Shown here: in pieces, positions 37,645 through 51,944 of the stretch
How the letters are laid out: the number at the start of each line of letters is the position of its first letter
Position numbering within the stretch: the first letter of the stretch is position 1
Source: JBBSMX01 sp038232935
GTDB lineage: Bacteria; Bacteroidota; Rhodothermia; Rhodothermales; JANQRZ01
DNA length: 64,000 bases
Assembly: GCA_038232935.1 (NCBI GenBank)
Contig: JBBSMX010000002.1
Coordinates: 26,396 to 90,395, forward strand
Reading direction: 5' to 3'
Notes under the pieces: generated by a model
The model's input: the letters and a program-made list of their open reading frames with translations, nothing else
The model's database searches: none
Told to the model about the DNA's origin: nothing
Translations under genes and position numbers: made by a program

Positions 37645-38826
37645 ATGCCGAAGCTCACCCTCGACGACCTCGACCTCAGCGGGCGCCGCGTGCTCGTCCG
37701 CGTGGATTTCAACGTGCCCCTCGAAGACGGCACAATCACCGACGACACCCGCATCCGCGCCGCCCTCCCCACGATCCGGAAGATCACCGGCAGCGGCAGC
37801 AAGGCGATCCTGATGAGCCACCTCGGCCGGCCGAAAGGCGCGCCGGACCCGGCGTACTCCCTCGCCCTCGTCGCCGAACACCTCCGCACGCTCATCGACG
37901 CGCCCGTCGTGTTCTCCGAGGCGACCGTCGGCGACGCGGCGGAGCAGGCCATCGCCGACGCCCCGGACGGCGCAGTGATTCTGCTCGAAAACACCCGCTT
38001 CCATCCCGGCGAGACGGCGAACGATGCCGACTTCTCGCAGCAGCTCGCCGCCCTCGGCGAGGTGTACGTAGACGACGCCTTCGGAGCGGCGCACCGTGCC
38101 CACGCCTCGACGGTCGGCGTCACGGAGTTCGTCGAGCAGGCGGCGATGGGATACCTGTTGCAGCGCGAGGTCGAAACGCTCGGCGCGGCGCTGGAGAACC
38201 CGGAGCGGCCGTTCGTCGCCGTGCTCGGCGGGGCCAAGGTGTCCGACAAGCTCGGCGTGATCCGCGCCCTCCTCGGCAAAGTGGACCGGCTGCTGATCGG
38301 CGGAGCCATGAGCTACACGTTCCTCAAAGGGCTCGGCCACGACGTCGGCGACTCCAAGATCGAGGCCGACCGGACGGACGAAGCGTTCGAACTCTACGAC
38401 GGCGCGCGCGACCAGATCGTCCTCCCCACGGACCACGTGGTCGCCGACGCGTTCGACAACGACGCCGAGCGGCGGATCGTCGACGGCGAGATCGGGCACG
38501 GGATGGCGCTCGACATCGGGCCGCAGACGCGCGACCAGTACCGCAGCATCCTCTCGAAGGCAAAGACCGTCATCTGGAACGGACCGATGGGCGTCTTTGA
38601 GATGCCGAACTTCGCGGCGGGCACGCTCGCCGTCGCCGAGGCCATCGTCGAAGCGACGCGCGAGAACGACGCCCTCACGATTGTCGGCGGCGGCGACTCC
38701 GTCGCGGCCGTCACGCAGGCGGGCTACGCCGACGACGTCTCGCACGTCTCGACGGGCGGCGGGGCCATGCTGGAGTTCCTCGAAGGCGAAGACCTGCCGG
38801 GCATCGCTGCACTGTCGGACCGCTAG
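37645..38826 (+). CDS. pgk: Phosphoglycerate kinase
   Basis: A 393-residue glycolytic kinase. Canonical blocks are VLVRVDFNVPLEDG, SHLGRPKG, LLENTRFHPGE, DDAFGAAHRAHAS, AVLGGAKVSDKLGV, GGAMSYTFLK, NGPMGVFE, and the nucleotide-binding GGGDSVAAV...VSTGGGAMLEFLEG. The length is normal. It is co-directional with gap; translation may be affected by the inverted repeat directly before its start. Confidence 0.97.
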   Translation: MPKLTLDDLDLSGRRVLVRVDFNVPLEDGTITDDTRIRAALPTIRKITGSGSKAILMSHLGRPKGAPDPAYSLALVAEHLRTLIDAPVVFSEATVGDAAEQAIADAPDGAVILLENTRFHPGETANDADFSQQLAALGEVYVDDAFGAAHRAHASTVGVTEFVEQAAMGYLLQREVETLGAALENPERPFVAVLGGAKVSDKLGVIRALLGKVDRLLIGGAMSYTFLKGLGHDVGDSKIEADRTDEAFELYDGARDQIVLPTDHVVADAFDNDAERRIVDGEIGHGMALDIGPQTRDQYRSILSKAKTVIWNGPMGVFEMPNFAAGTLAVAEAIVEATRENDALTIVGGGDSVAAVTQAGYADDVSHVSTGGGAMLEFLEGEDLPGIAALSDR

Positions 38827-38852
38827 TTACTGCACAGGCACCTCCCCTGCCC

Positions 38853-39392
38853 ATGAGTACGCTCACCTACTACGTCGCCGCCACCCTCGACGGGTTCATC
38901 GCTCACGAGGACGGCTCGTTCGACGGGTTCGCGCGGGACGACGAGGTCGTCGCGGACTTTTTCGCTGACCTGGAAGCGTTCGGGACCGTCCTCATGGGAC
39001 GGAAGACGTACGAGGTCGGGGTGAAAGAAGGGAAAACCAGCCCGTACCCTTCGATGCGGCAGGTCGTCTTCTCCCAGACGATGGAGGCACGTCCCGATGA
39101 AGCGGTCGAGCTGGTACGCGGAGACATCGTCGAGTTCGTCCGCGCCCTGAAATCTGACGCCGACGCCCCGGTCTGGCTCTGCGGCCGTGCCGACGTGGCC
39201 TCGACGCTGATGGAAGCCGGGCTGGTGGACCGCGTGGTCGTGAAGCTCAACCCGGTCGTTTTCGGGTCGGGCATCCCGCTGTTCACGGACGCCGCTCCGC
39301 AGACCGCGTTAGCGCTCAAAGAGACGAAGGTGTATGACTGCGGAATCGTTCTCCTCCTCTATGACGTGAACCGCTCCAACCTCCAACCCTAG
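38853..39392 (+). CDS. Dihydrofolate-reductase-family protein (RibD C-terminal-like)
   Basis: A 179-residue single-domain protein of the RibD_C/DHFR-like superfamily: YYVAATLDGFIAHEDGSFDGF at the start, GTVLMGRKTYEVG (NADPH-binding loop), FSQTM, VELVRGDIVEFVRALK, PVWLCGRADVASTLMEAGLVDRVVVKLNPVVFGSGIPLF. Members are NADPH-dependent reductases of unclear substrate. It follows pgk by 26 nt and precedes the MscS gene by 4 nt, so it is part of the same transcription unit. Confidence 0.88.
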   Translation: MSTLTYYVAATLDGFIAHEDGSFDGFARDDEVVADFFADLEAFGTVLMGRKTYEVGVKEGKTSPYPSMRQVVFSQTMEARPDEAVELVRGDIVEFVRALKSDADAPVWLCGRADVASTLMEAGLVDRVVVKLNPVVFGSGIPLFTDAAPQTALALKETKVYDCGIVLLLYDVNRSNLQP

Positions 39393-39396
39393 ACGC

Positions 39397-40374
39397 ATGC
39401 AAGTCGACACTACCACCGTCGTCACCGAGTCCTCCAGTCTCACGCTCGCGGACCTAGCCGGGCTGGACTTCTGGCTCGGTCTCGGAGCTTCGGTGCTCCG
39501 CGTCGCCGTCATCCTCGGCCTCGCCATCTTCATCATTGGCCTCGTACGACGGCTGATGTTGCGGTGGCGGGCGGAAACGGAAGCCCTACCTGCTATTGAC
39601 CCGCGCCGGCAGCGCGCGTTCACGGTCTCGAACCTCATCATGTCGTCGACACGCTACGTCGTGTGGACGTTCACCACGATCATGGTGCTCGCCGCGATTG
39701 GCCTCGACATCGGACCGCTTATCGCCGGGGCCGGAATCGCCGGCCTCGCGGTCGGCTTCGGCGCGCAGACGCTCGTCAAGGACGTCATCGCCGGCCTCTT
39801 CCTCCTCTTCGACGACATCATCCACGTCGGCGACCTCATCACGTTCGGCTCCACGACGGGCACCGTCGAGGGTATCAGCCTCCGGCTCGTGAAGGTGCGC
39901 AAGTTCGATGGCGAGCTCGTCATGATCCCGGCCGGCGAGCTCCGGACGTTCGGCAACAAGAGCGTCGGCTTCGCCCGCGTGGTCGTCCCCATCGGCGTCT
40001 CCTACGAGCAGGACCTCGACGAAATCCTCGACGTGATGCGCGAGGTGGCCGAGGAGTGGGCCGCCGTACCGGAGCACAAAGAGGTCATGCTGGAAGAGAA
40101 GCCGACGATCCAGGCGATCACCGATCTCGGCGAGTCGGCGGTGACGGTGCGGATCGTGTTCCAGGTGATCCCCGGCTCGCAGTTCCCCGCCGAGCGCGAG
40201 CTGCGCGCGATGATCAAGCGGCGCTTCGACGCGCAGGGCATCGAGATCCCGTTCCCGCGCCGCACCGTCTATGTCCGGCAGGAAACCGAATTGCCCGCCC
40301 GCTCGGTCAAAGCTGTTCCCGAAGGGGACGGCGCGAGCGGAGAAAACACGACCACGCCCCCGGCCACAACCTGA
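39397..40374 (+). CDS. Small-conductance mechanosensitive channel (MscS family)
   Basis: A 325-residue membrane channel. It has three TM helices (residues ~25-50, ~75-98, ~105-130). TM3 carries the Gly/Ala-rich pore lining AGIAGLAVGFGAQTLVKDVIAGLFLLFDD. The beta domain IHVGDLITFGSTTGTVEGISLRLVKVR follows, and the C-terminal alpha/beta domain ends in IEIPFPRRTVYVRQE. It releases solutes on hypo-osmotic shock. An acidic/Thr-rich tail of ~35 residues follows the usual end. It is tightly spaced after the RibD-like gene. Confidence 0.94.
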   Translation: MQVDTTTVVTESSSLTLADLAGLDFWLGLGASVLRVAVILGLAIFIIGLVRRLMLRWRAETEALPAIDPRRQRAFTVSNLIMSSTRYVVWTFTTIMVLAAIGLDIGPLIAGAGIAGLAVGFGAQTLVKDVIAGLFLLFDDIIHVGDLITFGSTTGTVEGISLRLVKVRKFDGELVMIPAGELRTFGNKSVGFARVVVPIGVSYEQDLDEILDVMREVAEEWAAVPEHKEVMLEEKPTIQAITDLGESAVTVRIVFQVIPGSQFPAERELRAMIKRRFDAQGIEIPFPRRTVYVRQETELPARSVKAVPEGDGASGENTTTPPATT

Positions 40375-40382
40375 CCGCTCCG

Positions 40383-41339
40383 ATGGCGGCGATCTCGACC
40401 CTCGGTCTCCACAAGACCTACCGCAGCGCATTCGGCCCGAGTATCGAGGCGCTCCAGCCACTCGATTTGGAGGTCGAGCGCGGCGAGATCTTCGGCCTGC
40501 TCGGCCCGAACGGGGCCGGCAAGACGACCCTCGTGAAGCTGTTGCTCGGAATCGCCCTGCCGAGCGGTGGCGAGGGACGGCTCTTCGGCCGGTCGATCCG
40601 CGAGGCTGAGGCGCGACGGCCCGTGGGATTTCTCCCCGAGAGCCACCGGTTTCCAGACTACCTCACGGCCGCGCAGGTGCTCGACGCCTACGCCCGTATC
40701 GCCGGGGTGGACGAGGCCGAGCGCACGCGCCGGATTCCGGAGATGCTCGAGCGCGTCCGCATGAGCAAGTGGGCCGACACCCGCGTCCGCAAGTTCTCGA
40801 AGGGGATGATGCAGCGGCTAGGCCTCGCGCAAGCCCTCGTGAACGCGCCGGAGTTGGTCTTCCTCGACGAGCCCACCGACGGCGTGGACCCCGTCGGCCG
40901 CCGCGAGATCCGCGACCTGCTGCTGGAGATCAGCCGCGAGGGGACGACGATCTTCCTCAACTCGCACCTGCTGAGCGAGGTCGAGCAGGTCTGCACGCGC
41001 GTCGCGATTCTGAAAGAGGGCCGGCTGGCTCGGCTCGGCACCGTGGAGGAGCTGACGACGCAGGACAGGGTCTACGAGCTGCGCTGCACGCTCCTACCCG
41101 ACTCGGTCGATCCCGGCATCGCCGGTCTGCTCCGACCGCTAGCCCCGTCTGAGTCGAAGGGCTCGGGGGACGAGGCACTCGCGGGCTATCGGCTCGCGGT
41201 GCAGGACCGCGCGCATCTCAACACCGTGCTGGACGCGCTGCGCGGAGCCGCCGTCGAGATCGAGTCCGTGCAGCCGCTCCGCCAGAGCCTGGAGGAGTTC
41301 TTCGTCGAGGTCGTGGAGAGCCCGAGCGTCGAGGCTTAG
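40383..41339 (+). CDS. ABC transporter ATP-binding protein (ABC-2 type)
   Basis: A 318-residue CcmA/NatA-like ABC ATPase. Walker A is GPNGAGKTTL, the signature is KFSKGMMQRLG, Walker B is LVFLDEPTDGVDP, and the H-loop is NSHLLSEVEQVC. A ~95-residue C-terminal regulatory region follows. In that region LAPSESKGSGDEALAG is encoded by DNA with the CTGAGTCGAAGGG word of intergenic repeats, suggesting a small in-frame insertion. The natural partner is an ABC-2 permease. The nearest candidate starts at 50978, beyond the opposite-strand NRPS locus. It begins 8 nt after the MscS stop. Confidence 0.92.
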   Translation: MAAISTLGLHKTYRSAFGPSIEALQPLDLEVERGEIFGLLGPNGAGKTTLVKLLLGIALPSGGEGRLFGRSIREAEARRPVGFLPESHRFPDYLTAAQVLDAYARIAGVDEAERTRRIPEMLERVRMSKWADTRVRKFSKGMMQRLGLAQALVNAPELVFLDEPTDGVDPVGRREIRDLLLEISREGTTIFLNSHLLSEVEQVCTRVAILKEGRLARLGTVEELTTQDRVYELRCTLLPDSVDPGIAGLLRPLAPSESKGSGDEALAGYRLAVQDRAHLNTVLDALRGAAVEIESVQPLRQSLEEFFVEVVESPSVEA

Positions 41340-41432
41340 CGCGCCTCACGCTCGGGCCTGGGAGGCCAGGCGGGTGGGCGTGGCTTCGAGAGGAAACCCC
41401 TCCGCACCGCGCCCGCCGTCAGCCACGCTCGA

Positions 41433-46292
<4,860 letters not shown>

Positions 46293-46341
46293 CGGTCGGA
46301 AACAGGAGGTCAGAAACAGTGCGGGTGAAGCGGACCGCGTG

Positions 46342-47376
46342 TTAGTTGGAGTGCGGCTCCGTCATCGCGGCGACGACGGCGCGGTCGCCTTTGTACGGCT
46401 CGCGGGCGTGGGCGACGGCCATGTTGTTGAGCATCATCACGTCCCCCTCTTCCCACAGAAACGCGACGGTTTCCTCGCGGTAGGCGTCGAAGAGGTGGGC
46501 GATGTCGTCCGGGTCGATGGGCGTGCCGTCGCCGTAATACGTGTTGTACGGCAGGCCCTCGACGCCGAACGCGTCGAGCAGACGCTCGCGGACGGTGGGC
46601 TCGAGCGCGGAGACGTGGAAGAAGGCGGCATGGTTGAACCAGCACGTCTCCCCCGTCACCGGGTGCGTGCGGACGGACGGGCGGATCTGCCGCGTGCGGA
46701 GCCGGTCGCCGTCCTTCCACTCGAACGCGATGTCGTTGGCGCGGCAGTACGCCTCGACCTCTTCCTTGCTATCGGTCTGATAGACCTCCTGCCACGGCAG
46801 CCCGAACCCGTCGTTGTAGTTGCGGACGTACATCACGCCTTTCTCGACGAACGGCGCGCGCACGCGCTCGTCGATGCGGTCGAAGACGCGGGCGACGTTG
46901 GCGATGGGCGTCTCGCCACCTTCTTCGGCCGCGGTGAGGCAGCAGAAGTAGATCTTCAGCGGCCATGTCGTCCAGTACGTCCCCTCGTTGTGGAGGTTGA
47001 TCCGCTGGTCGGCGGGGGAGATCGTGGAGGTGTAGACATTGGCCCCGCGCGTCTGGCGCGGCGTCGAGCGGTCGCGGTACTCCATCAGCCCACCCTCCGA
47101 GGTGATTTTGGCGAACGTCTCGAAGGCGTCGGCGCTGTGGACGCCGAATCCGCGGAACAGAAGCGCACCGTGCTCCATCAGCATCTTCTCGATCTCGGCG
47201 CGGTGACCGCGCGCCCACTCTAGCAGGTCCACGCCGTCGGTGGCGGGACGCACGACGAGCGGCATCGAGCGGCCCTCCATCAGTTTGGTGCTAACGAGGG
47301 CCTGGTCCGACACCTGCACGGCTTCGCGGCGGCGGCCTCGGAGTCCAGAGGGGCCTTGAGGTTTGGGAGCTTCCAT
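46342..47376 (-). CDS. SyrP-like TauD/TfdA-family Fe(II)/2-oxoglutarate dioxygenase
   Basis: A 344-residue dioxygenase. The iron facial triad is visible as His129 and Glu131 in INLHNEGTYW (HxE) and His323 in NNMAVAHAREPYKGDRAVV, where an Arg for 2-oxoglutarate follows. FCCLTAAEEGGETPIAN and RNYNDGFGLPWQEVYQTD are typical of the SyrP-type branch that hydroxylates amino acids held on NRPS carrier domains. It lies between the two NRPS genes with 32-nt and 49-nt gaps on the same strand, so a beta-hydroxylation (or related oxidation) of a PCP-bound residue is the natural inference. Confidence 0.88.
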   Translation of the reverse strand: MEAPKPQGPSGLRGRRREAVQVSDQALVSTKLMEGRSMPLVVRPATDGVDLLEWARGHRAEIEKMLMEHGALLFRGFGVHSADAFETFAKITSEGGLMEYRDRSTPRQTRGANVYTSTISPADQRINLHNEGTYWTTWPLKIYFCCLTAAEEGGETPIANVARVFDRIDERVRAPFVEKGVMYVRNYNDGFGLPWQEVYQTDSKEEVEAYCRANDIAFEWKDGDRLRTRQIRPSVRTHPVTGETCWFNHAAFFHVSALEPTVRERLLDAFGVEGLPYNTYYGDGTPIDPDDIAHLFDAYREETVAFLWEEGDVMMLNNMAVAHAREPYKGDRAVVAAMTEPHSN

Positions 47377-47408
47377 GATGGGTTGTCCGTGATGGGTGAG
47401 ATAAAGGG

Positions 47409-50400
47409 TCAGGATCGGACGGCGCGGCGGCGCGTCGAGCGGAGCGAGCGGAGGTTGGCCTCGTGAGCCGACTCGGCCTGTGCAGCCCGGTGCGCCTGCT
47501 CGGCCTCGGCGACGGCTCGGCCGAGCGCGTCCACGGTGATCTCGGGATCGCCGAGCGCGGCGCGGAGAACCGCTTCATACTGCCGGAGCAGGCCGTCGGC
47601 GGTGTCGATACTGTAGCAGTCGGTATTGTATTCGAGGGAGCCGCGGAGCGCATCGCCGTCCTCGATCACGTCCATCACGAGGTCGAACTTGGCGGTCTGA
47701 GTATGGACGGCGAGGGGCTCCGAGTCAAGCCCAGCAAGGTGGAGCTCGAAATCCGAACCTTGTTGCAGCGAGAAGACGGTCTGTACGAGCGGTGTGGTCG
47801 CCGGGTCCCGCCTCGGCTGCACAGCGTCGAGGACGAGGCCGAACGGCACGTCCTGGTGGGCATAGGCCCCGAGCGCCGTCTCGCGCACGCGCCCGAGCAA
47901 TTCCCGGAACGTGGGGTCGCCCCCGAGGTCCGCCCGCAGCACGAGCAGGTTGACGAAGAACCCGACGAGGTTTTCGGTCTCGCGCCGCCCTCGCCCCGCC
48001 GTGTTGATGCCGACAGCGAAGTCCGTCTGCGCGGTGATGTGGTGCAGCAGCGCTTCGTAGGCGGCCAGCAGCAGCATGAACGGCGTGACGCCTTCGCGCC
48101 GGCTGAGCGCTCGAACTTCCGCGCCGAGCTCCTCCCCGAACGAGCGTCCCTGCCGTGCGCCTCGATGCGTCAGTACCGATGGACGCGGCGTGTCTGTGGG
48201 CATCTGCAAGACCGGCACATCGCCCCTCAACTGCTGCTTCCAATAGGCGAGGTGGCGTTCGGTCTCGCCCTCCCCCAACGTCCGGCGCTGCCAGGTGGCA
48301 AAGTCCGAGTACTGCACCGGTAACGGGGGGAGCGTCGGCGTCGTGCCGTTTACGAACGCCTCGTAGAACGTCGAAATCTCGCGGTGCAGGATCGGCAGGG
48401 ACCACCCATCGACCGCGATGTGGTGGACGACGAGGAGCAGGCCGTGCTCGCCGACCGGGAGGCGCACGAGCGCGGCTCGGAGCATGAGGTCCCGCGACAG
48501 ATCAAACGGCCGACGCGCCTCCTCGCGCACCCCGCGCTCGAACTCGGCGTCGCCGTTCGCCTCCCACTCGCTCAACTCGACCGGGCGCGGCGGGTCGACG
48601 ACCTGCTCCGGCTCGCCGTGGGCGGAGACGAAGTGGGACCGCAGCGCCTCGTGCCGGACTACGACCGCATTGAGGGCTTGCTGGAGGGCGGTGCGGTCGA
48701 GCTTCCCGCTCAGCCGGAACGCTCCGGCGACGTTGTAGAGCGGGCTGCCCGGCTGGAGCTGGTCTACGACCCAGAGCCGCTCCTGCGCGAACGAGAGCGG
48801 GGCGCGCTCCGCCCCCACTTTCGGGATAGCATCGGCCGAGACATCGGCTCCGTCCCGCTCGACGAGAGCCTCTGCCAACTCGGCCACGGTCGGGTGCTCG
48901 AAAAGAAACGAGACGGGGAGGTCTGCGCCCAACTGCTCGCGCACGCGCGCCACAATGCGGACGGCGAGGAGCGAGTGGCCTCCGAGGTCGTAGAAGCTGT
49001 CGTGGACACCGACGCGCTCCAACCCTAGCACCTCTGCCCAGATCGCCGCGAGCGTCTCTTCGTCTCCCGTGCGCGGGGACTCGAAATCCTCTCCCATCGC
49101 CGACCGCGCGCACGCGGGATCGGGTAGGGCGCGGTAGTCGACTTTGCCGTTGGGCGTCAGCGGCAGCGCCTCCATCGTGATGAAGACCGAGGGCACCATG
49201 TAGGGCGGAAGCTTCTGCTCCAGCGCCGCGCGCAACTCCGCCCCAGGAACCGTCGCCGTGCCCGTGCCCACGAATGCCGCCAGCCGACGGTCGCTCGCCA
49301 CCTCCCCCACGACCAGCACGGCAGCGCCCTGCACCTTCGGATGCCGACCGAGCGCCGCTTCGATCTCGGGAAGCTCGATGCGGAAGCCGCGCAGCTTCAC
49401 CTGCCGGTCGAGACGGGCCAAGAAGTCGTACGTACCGTCAGGGCGTTGGCGCACGCGGTCGCCGGTGCGGTAGAGGCGAGAGTCCGGGTCCGGTGAGAAG
49501 GGGTCGGGCAGGAACCGCTCGGCTGTCAGCTCCGGCCGGTGGAGGTAGCCGTCCGCCACGCCCGAGCCGCCGATGTACAGCTCCCCCGGCTCGCGCGCAG
49601 GCACGGGCTGCTGTTGCTCGTCGAGCACCCACAGCGTCGTCCCCGTCACCGGAATGCCGATGGGCACCGGTGTTTCATCGGTGATCTCTCGGACGAGGTG
49701 CCACGTGGTGAAGGTCGTCGCTTCGGTCGGGCCGTAGACGTTGATGAGCCGGTCCGGCGGATCGGCGTGCAGGACTTCGCGCAACGCGCCGGGGTCCGCC
49801 CGCTCGCCGCCGAAGATCACCGTGTGCAGCGGTGCGAAGGTGGACGGCCGTTCGTACGCGACGTGGTTAAAGAGCGATGTCGTCAGGAAGAGGGTCGTAA
49901 TGCCGTGCTCGCGCAGCGCCTCGGCGAGACGCGGCGGGGAGAGTACGGTGTCCTGCGGCAGCACCACCTGCCGCGCCCCGTTCAGCAGCGCGCCCCATAT
50001 CTCAAACGTGGCCGCGTCGAACGACACGTTGGACACCTGCGCCACCACGTCCTCCGGCGTCAGCGTGATATAATTCGAGTCGAGGACGAGGTGGGGGACG
50101 ACGCGGTGCGGACCGGCCACGCCTTTGGGCCGCCCCGTGGATCCAGAGGTATAGAGCACGTAGGCCAGGCTGTCCGCCGTCGCCCCACTCTCTATGGGCT
50201 CAGGCGATTCGGCCGCGATCTCGGGTGCCGTCCACTCGACGACGGCGGCCTCGGTCTCCGGGAGGCGGGACCGGAGCGACTGCTGCGTCACGAGCACTGT
50301 CGCCCCGGAATCGCCGAGCATGAGTGCGAGGCGCTCGGCCGGGTACGACGGATCGAGTGGGACGTAGGCCCCGCCGGCCTTGAGGATGCCCAGCATCCCG

Positions 50401-50615
50401 ACATGCAACGCCTGCGAGCGCTCCACGCAGAGCCCTACCGGCATGCTAACCCGAACGCCTCGGGTCCGGAGATACCGAGCGAGTTGGTTGGCGCGAGCGT
50501 TCAGCTCGGCGTAGGTGAGCTGCTCGCCCTCGTACACGACAGCGACGGCATCGGGCGTCGCGGCCACCTGCGCCTCGAACAGCGCGTGGATCGTGGGGGC
50601 TACGGATGCAGACAT
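47409..50615 (-). CDS. NRPS initiation protein A-PCP-C
   Basis: A 1068-residue synthetase. The A domain (~5-500) has YTSGSTGRPKG (155-165), NVYGPTE, YRTGDR and NGKVDYRAL (489-497). The PCP (~510-590) has Ser548 in LGGHSLL. The C domain (~605-1040) has an intact HHIAVDG (731-737) and the SFAQERLWVVDQL start. My reading of the adenylation code is DAFFIGVTFK, close to codes for Ile/Val, so a branched aliphatic residue is likely. With no upstream C domain it starts the assembly line. The start at 50615 begins right before the usual A-domain N-terminus. The tail after C is basic and may dock to the downstream synthetase. Confidence 0.93.
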   Translation of the reverse strand: MSASVAPTIHALFEAQVAATPDAVAVVYEGEQLTYAELNARANQLARYLRTRGVRVSMPVGLCVERSQALHVGMLGILKAGGAYVPLDPSYPAERLALMLGDSGATVLVTQQSLRSRLPETEAAVVEWTAPEIAAESPEPIESGATADSLAYVLYTSGSTGRPKGVAGPHRVVPHLVLDSNYITLTPEDVVAQVSNVSFDAATFEIWGALLNGARQVVLPQDTVLSPPRLAEALREHGITTLFLTTSLFNHVAYERPSTFAPLHTVIFGGERADPGALREVLHADPPDRLINVYGPTEATTFTTWHLVREITDETPVPIGIPVTGTTLWVLDEQQQPVPAREPGELYIGGSGVADGYLHRPELTAERFLPDPFSPDPDSRLYRTGDRVRQRPDGTYDFLARLDRQVKLRGFRIELPEIEAALGRHPKVQGAAVLVVGEVASDRRLAAFVGTGTATVPGAELRAALEQKLPPYMVPSVFITMEALPLTPNGKVDYRALPDPACARSAMGEDFESPRTGDEETLAAIWAEVLGLERVGVHDSFYDLGGHSLLAVRIVARVREQLGADLPVSFLFEHPTVAELAEALVERDGADVSADAIPKVGAERAPLSFAQERLWVVDQLQPGSPLYNVAGAFRLSGKLDRTALQQALNAVVVRHEALRSHFVSAHGEPEQVVDPPRPVELSEWEANGDAEFERGVREEARRPFDLSRDLMLRAALVRLPVGEHGLLLVVHHIAVDGWSLPILHREISTFYEAFVNGTTPTLPPLPVQYSDFATWQRRTLGEGETERHLAYWKQQLRGDVPVLQMPTDTPRPSVLTHRGARQGRSFGEELGAEVRALSRREGVTPFMLLLAAYEALLHHITAQTDFAVGINTAGRGRRETENLVGFFVNLLVLRADLGGDPTFRELLGRVRETALGAYAHQDVPFGLVLDAVQPRRDPATTPLVQTVFSLQQGSDFELHLAGLDSEPLAVHTQTAKFDLVMDVIEDGDALRGSLEYNTDCYSIDTADGLLRQYEAVLRAALGDPEITVDALGRAVAEAEQAHRAAQAESAHEANLRSLRSTRRRAVRS

Positions 50616-50977
50616 GGGAACGGAGGATATCTGGCGTGCGGAGGCAGAGCATCGAGCTCCCCCACGCCGCAAGGTGACATGCACGCCCGTGACCAGCACG
50701 CACGAGCCCTTCGTATCGGGATGCAGTCCTCTTGGAGGAGCGACTTATGACCATAAAACAAGAGCCTACGCAAAAAATACCTCTCAGCCCCTTCCGTGAG
50801 AGGACCGCTGAGCGGAATTCATGCCGGAGGAGACCATTCCATCCAATGGTAACAAAACGACACCTCTGAGCCTAGATCGATAGGTGCTCACTTTTTGCTC
50901 AGTCCCGCGGCATCGGACGCGCCGGGTGTAAACGCGGTAGTTTAGCGCGTCCTCTCTTCGCCGCCGCCCATGCCCTC
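50616..50977. other. 362-nt divergent spacer between the NRPS locus and the ABC permease
   Basis: This region is AT-richer than its surroundings in the middle (50745-50890). It must contain the NRPS promoter (minus) and any promoter of the permease. No gene, strong hairpin or convincing -35/-10 pair was recognised. Confidence 0.5.
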
Positions 50978-51859
50978 ATGCTAGGCATCCTCCTCCTCAC
51001 GATCCGCGAGCTGCGCGCGAAGCTCATCATCGTCGGCCTCTTCGGCGTAGCGACGTTCGTGTGGCTGATGCTGACGTTCGCGCTCAACCTCGACATCGTG
51101 GACGGCACGCTCGCGGGGCTGCGCATCTTCGGGCAGGAGGCCCCGCTCGAACGGCAGGTAGACATTCAGAACGAGGAGACGGGCGAGGTGGAAACACAGA
51201 CCGTAACCCCGCTCGGCGAGAACCCGCTCGAAAGCCTCGTCGTGACGGTCGAGCAGGGCGTGGCGGGGATCACGTTCTGGGTCGTACTGCTGCTGGGGCT
51301 CTTCGCCACCGGCTCGCTCGTGGCGAGCCTGATGGAACGCGGGCAGGTGGACCTCCTGCTCTCGAAGCCGGTCTCGCGGATGGCGATATTGAGCGGGCGA
51401 TTACTCGGCGTGGGCACCGTCGTGGCGGTGCTCGTGGTCTACGTGCTCGGGGCCGTGTGGCTCGTGATGTCGATCAAGAGCGGCATCTGGAACGGCGCGT
51501 TCCTGCTCGGTGTCGCCGTGGTGCTGACGATGTTCGCGGTGCTCTACGGCATCGTCACGCTCGTGAGCGTGTGGACGGAGAGCTCGGCGCTCGCGTTCAT
51601 CGTGGCGCTCGGGATCATCGTGGCGTCGCTCGTCCTCGCGGCGGGGCCGGAGGCGGCCGTGCAGATCAACCGGCCGTGGCGCGAGGTCTACGTCGGGCTC
51701 TACCACCTCGTCCCGAAATTCCCCAGCGCAACGGCAATGACGTGGAGTCTGGCCGGCGGCGATCCCGTCGAGGACTGGATGCCGTTCTTCTCGTCGCTCG
51801 CCTTCGGCGCGGCGTGCTACGCGGGGGCCTTCGCGCTCTTCAAACGCAAGGATTTCTAA
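50978..51859 (+). CDS. ABC-2 type transporter permease
   Basis: A 293-residue membrane protein with six predicted TM segments: ~8-32, then ~97-120 (GITFWVVLLLGLFATGSLVASLM), ~140-165, ~172-198, ~205-230 and ~265-285. The conserved DLLLSKPVSRMAILSGRLLGV loop of ABC-2/NosY-like permeases is present. An ~60-residue extracytoplasmic loop follows TM1. It lacks an adjacent ATPase; the same-strand ATPase ends at 41339, on the other side of the NRPS genes. It may belong functionally to that ATPase rather than to the peptide locus. Confidence 0.85.
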   Translation: MLGILLLTIRELRAKLIIVGLFGVATFVWLMLTFALNLDIVDGTLAGLRIFGQEAPLERQVDIQNEETGEVETQTVTPLGENPLESLVVTVEQGVAGITFWVVLLLGLFATGSLVASLMERGQVDLLLSKPVSRMAILSGRLLGVGTVVAVLVVYVLGAVWLVMSIKSGIWNGAFLLGVAVVLTMFAVLYGIVTLVSVWTESSALAFIVALGIIVASLVLAAGPEAAVQINRPWREVYVGLYHLVPKFPSATAMTWSLAGGDPVEDWMPFFSSLAFGAACYAGAFALFKRKDF

Positions 51860-51944
51860 GGGCGGCGCAACCTCTCCCGCCGAAACGTCGAACAAGGGAG
51901 GACGGCGCGCCCGCGCCCTCTCCCCCTCAGCAGCCGTGACCACT

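Noticed and set aside
50616..50977. Specific promoter for the NRPS operon
   Set aside because: Candidate -35/-10 pairs (TTGCGT with TATGGT) have a 13-nt spacer; not reported as a feature.
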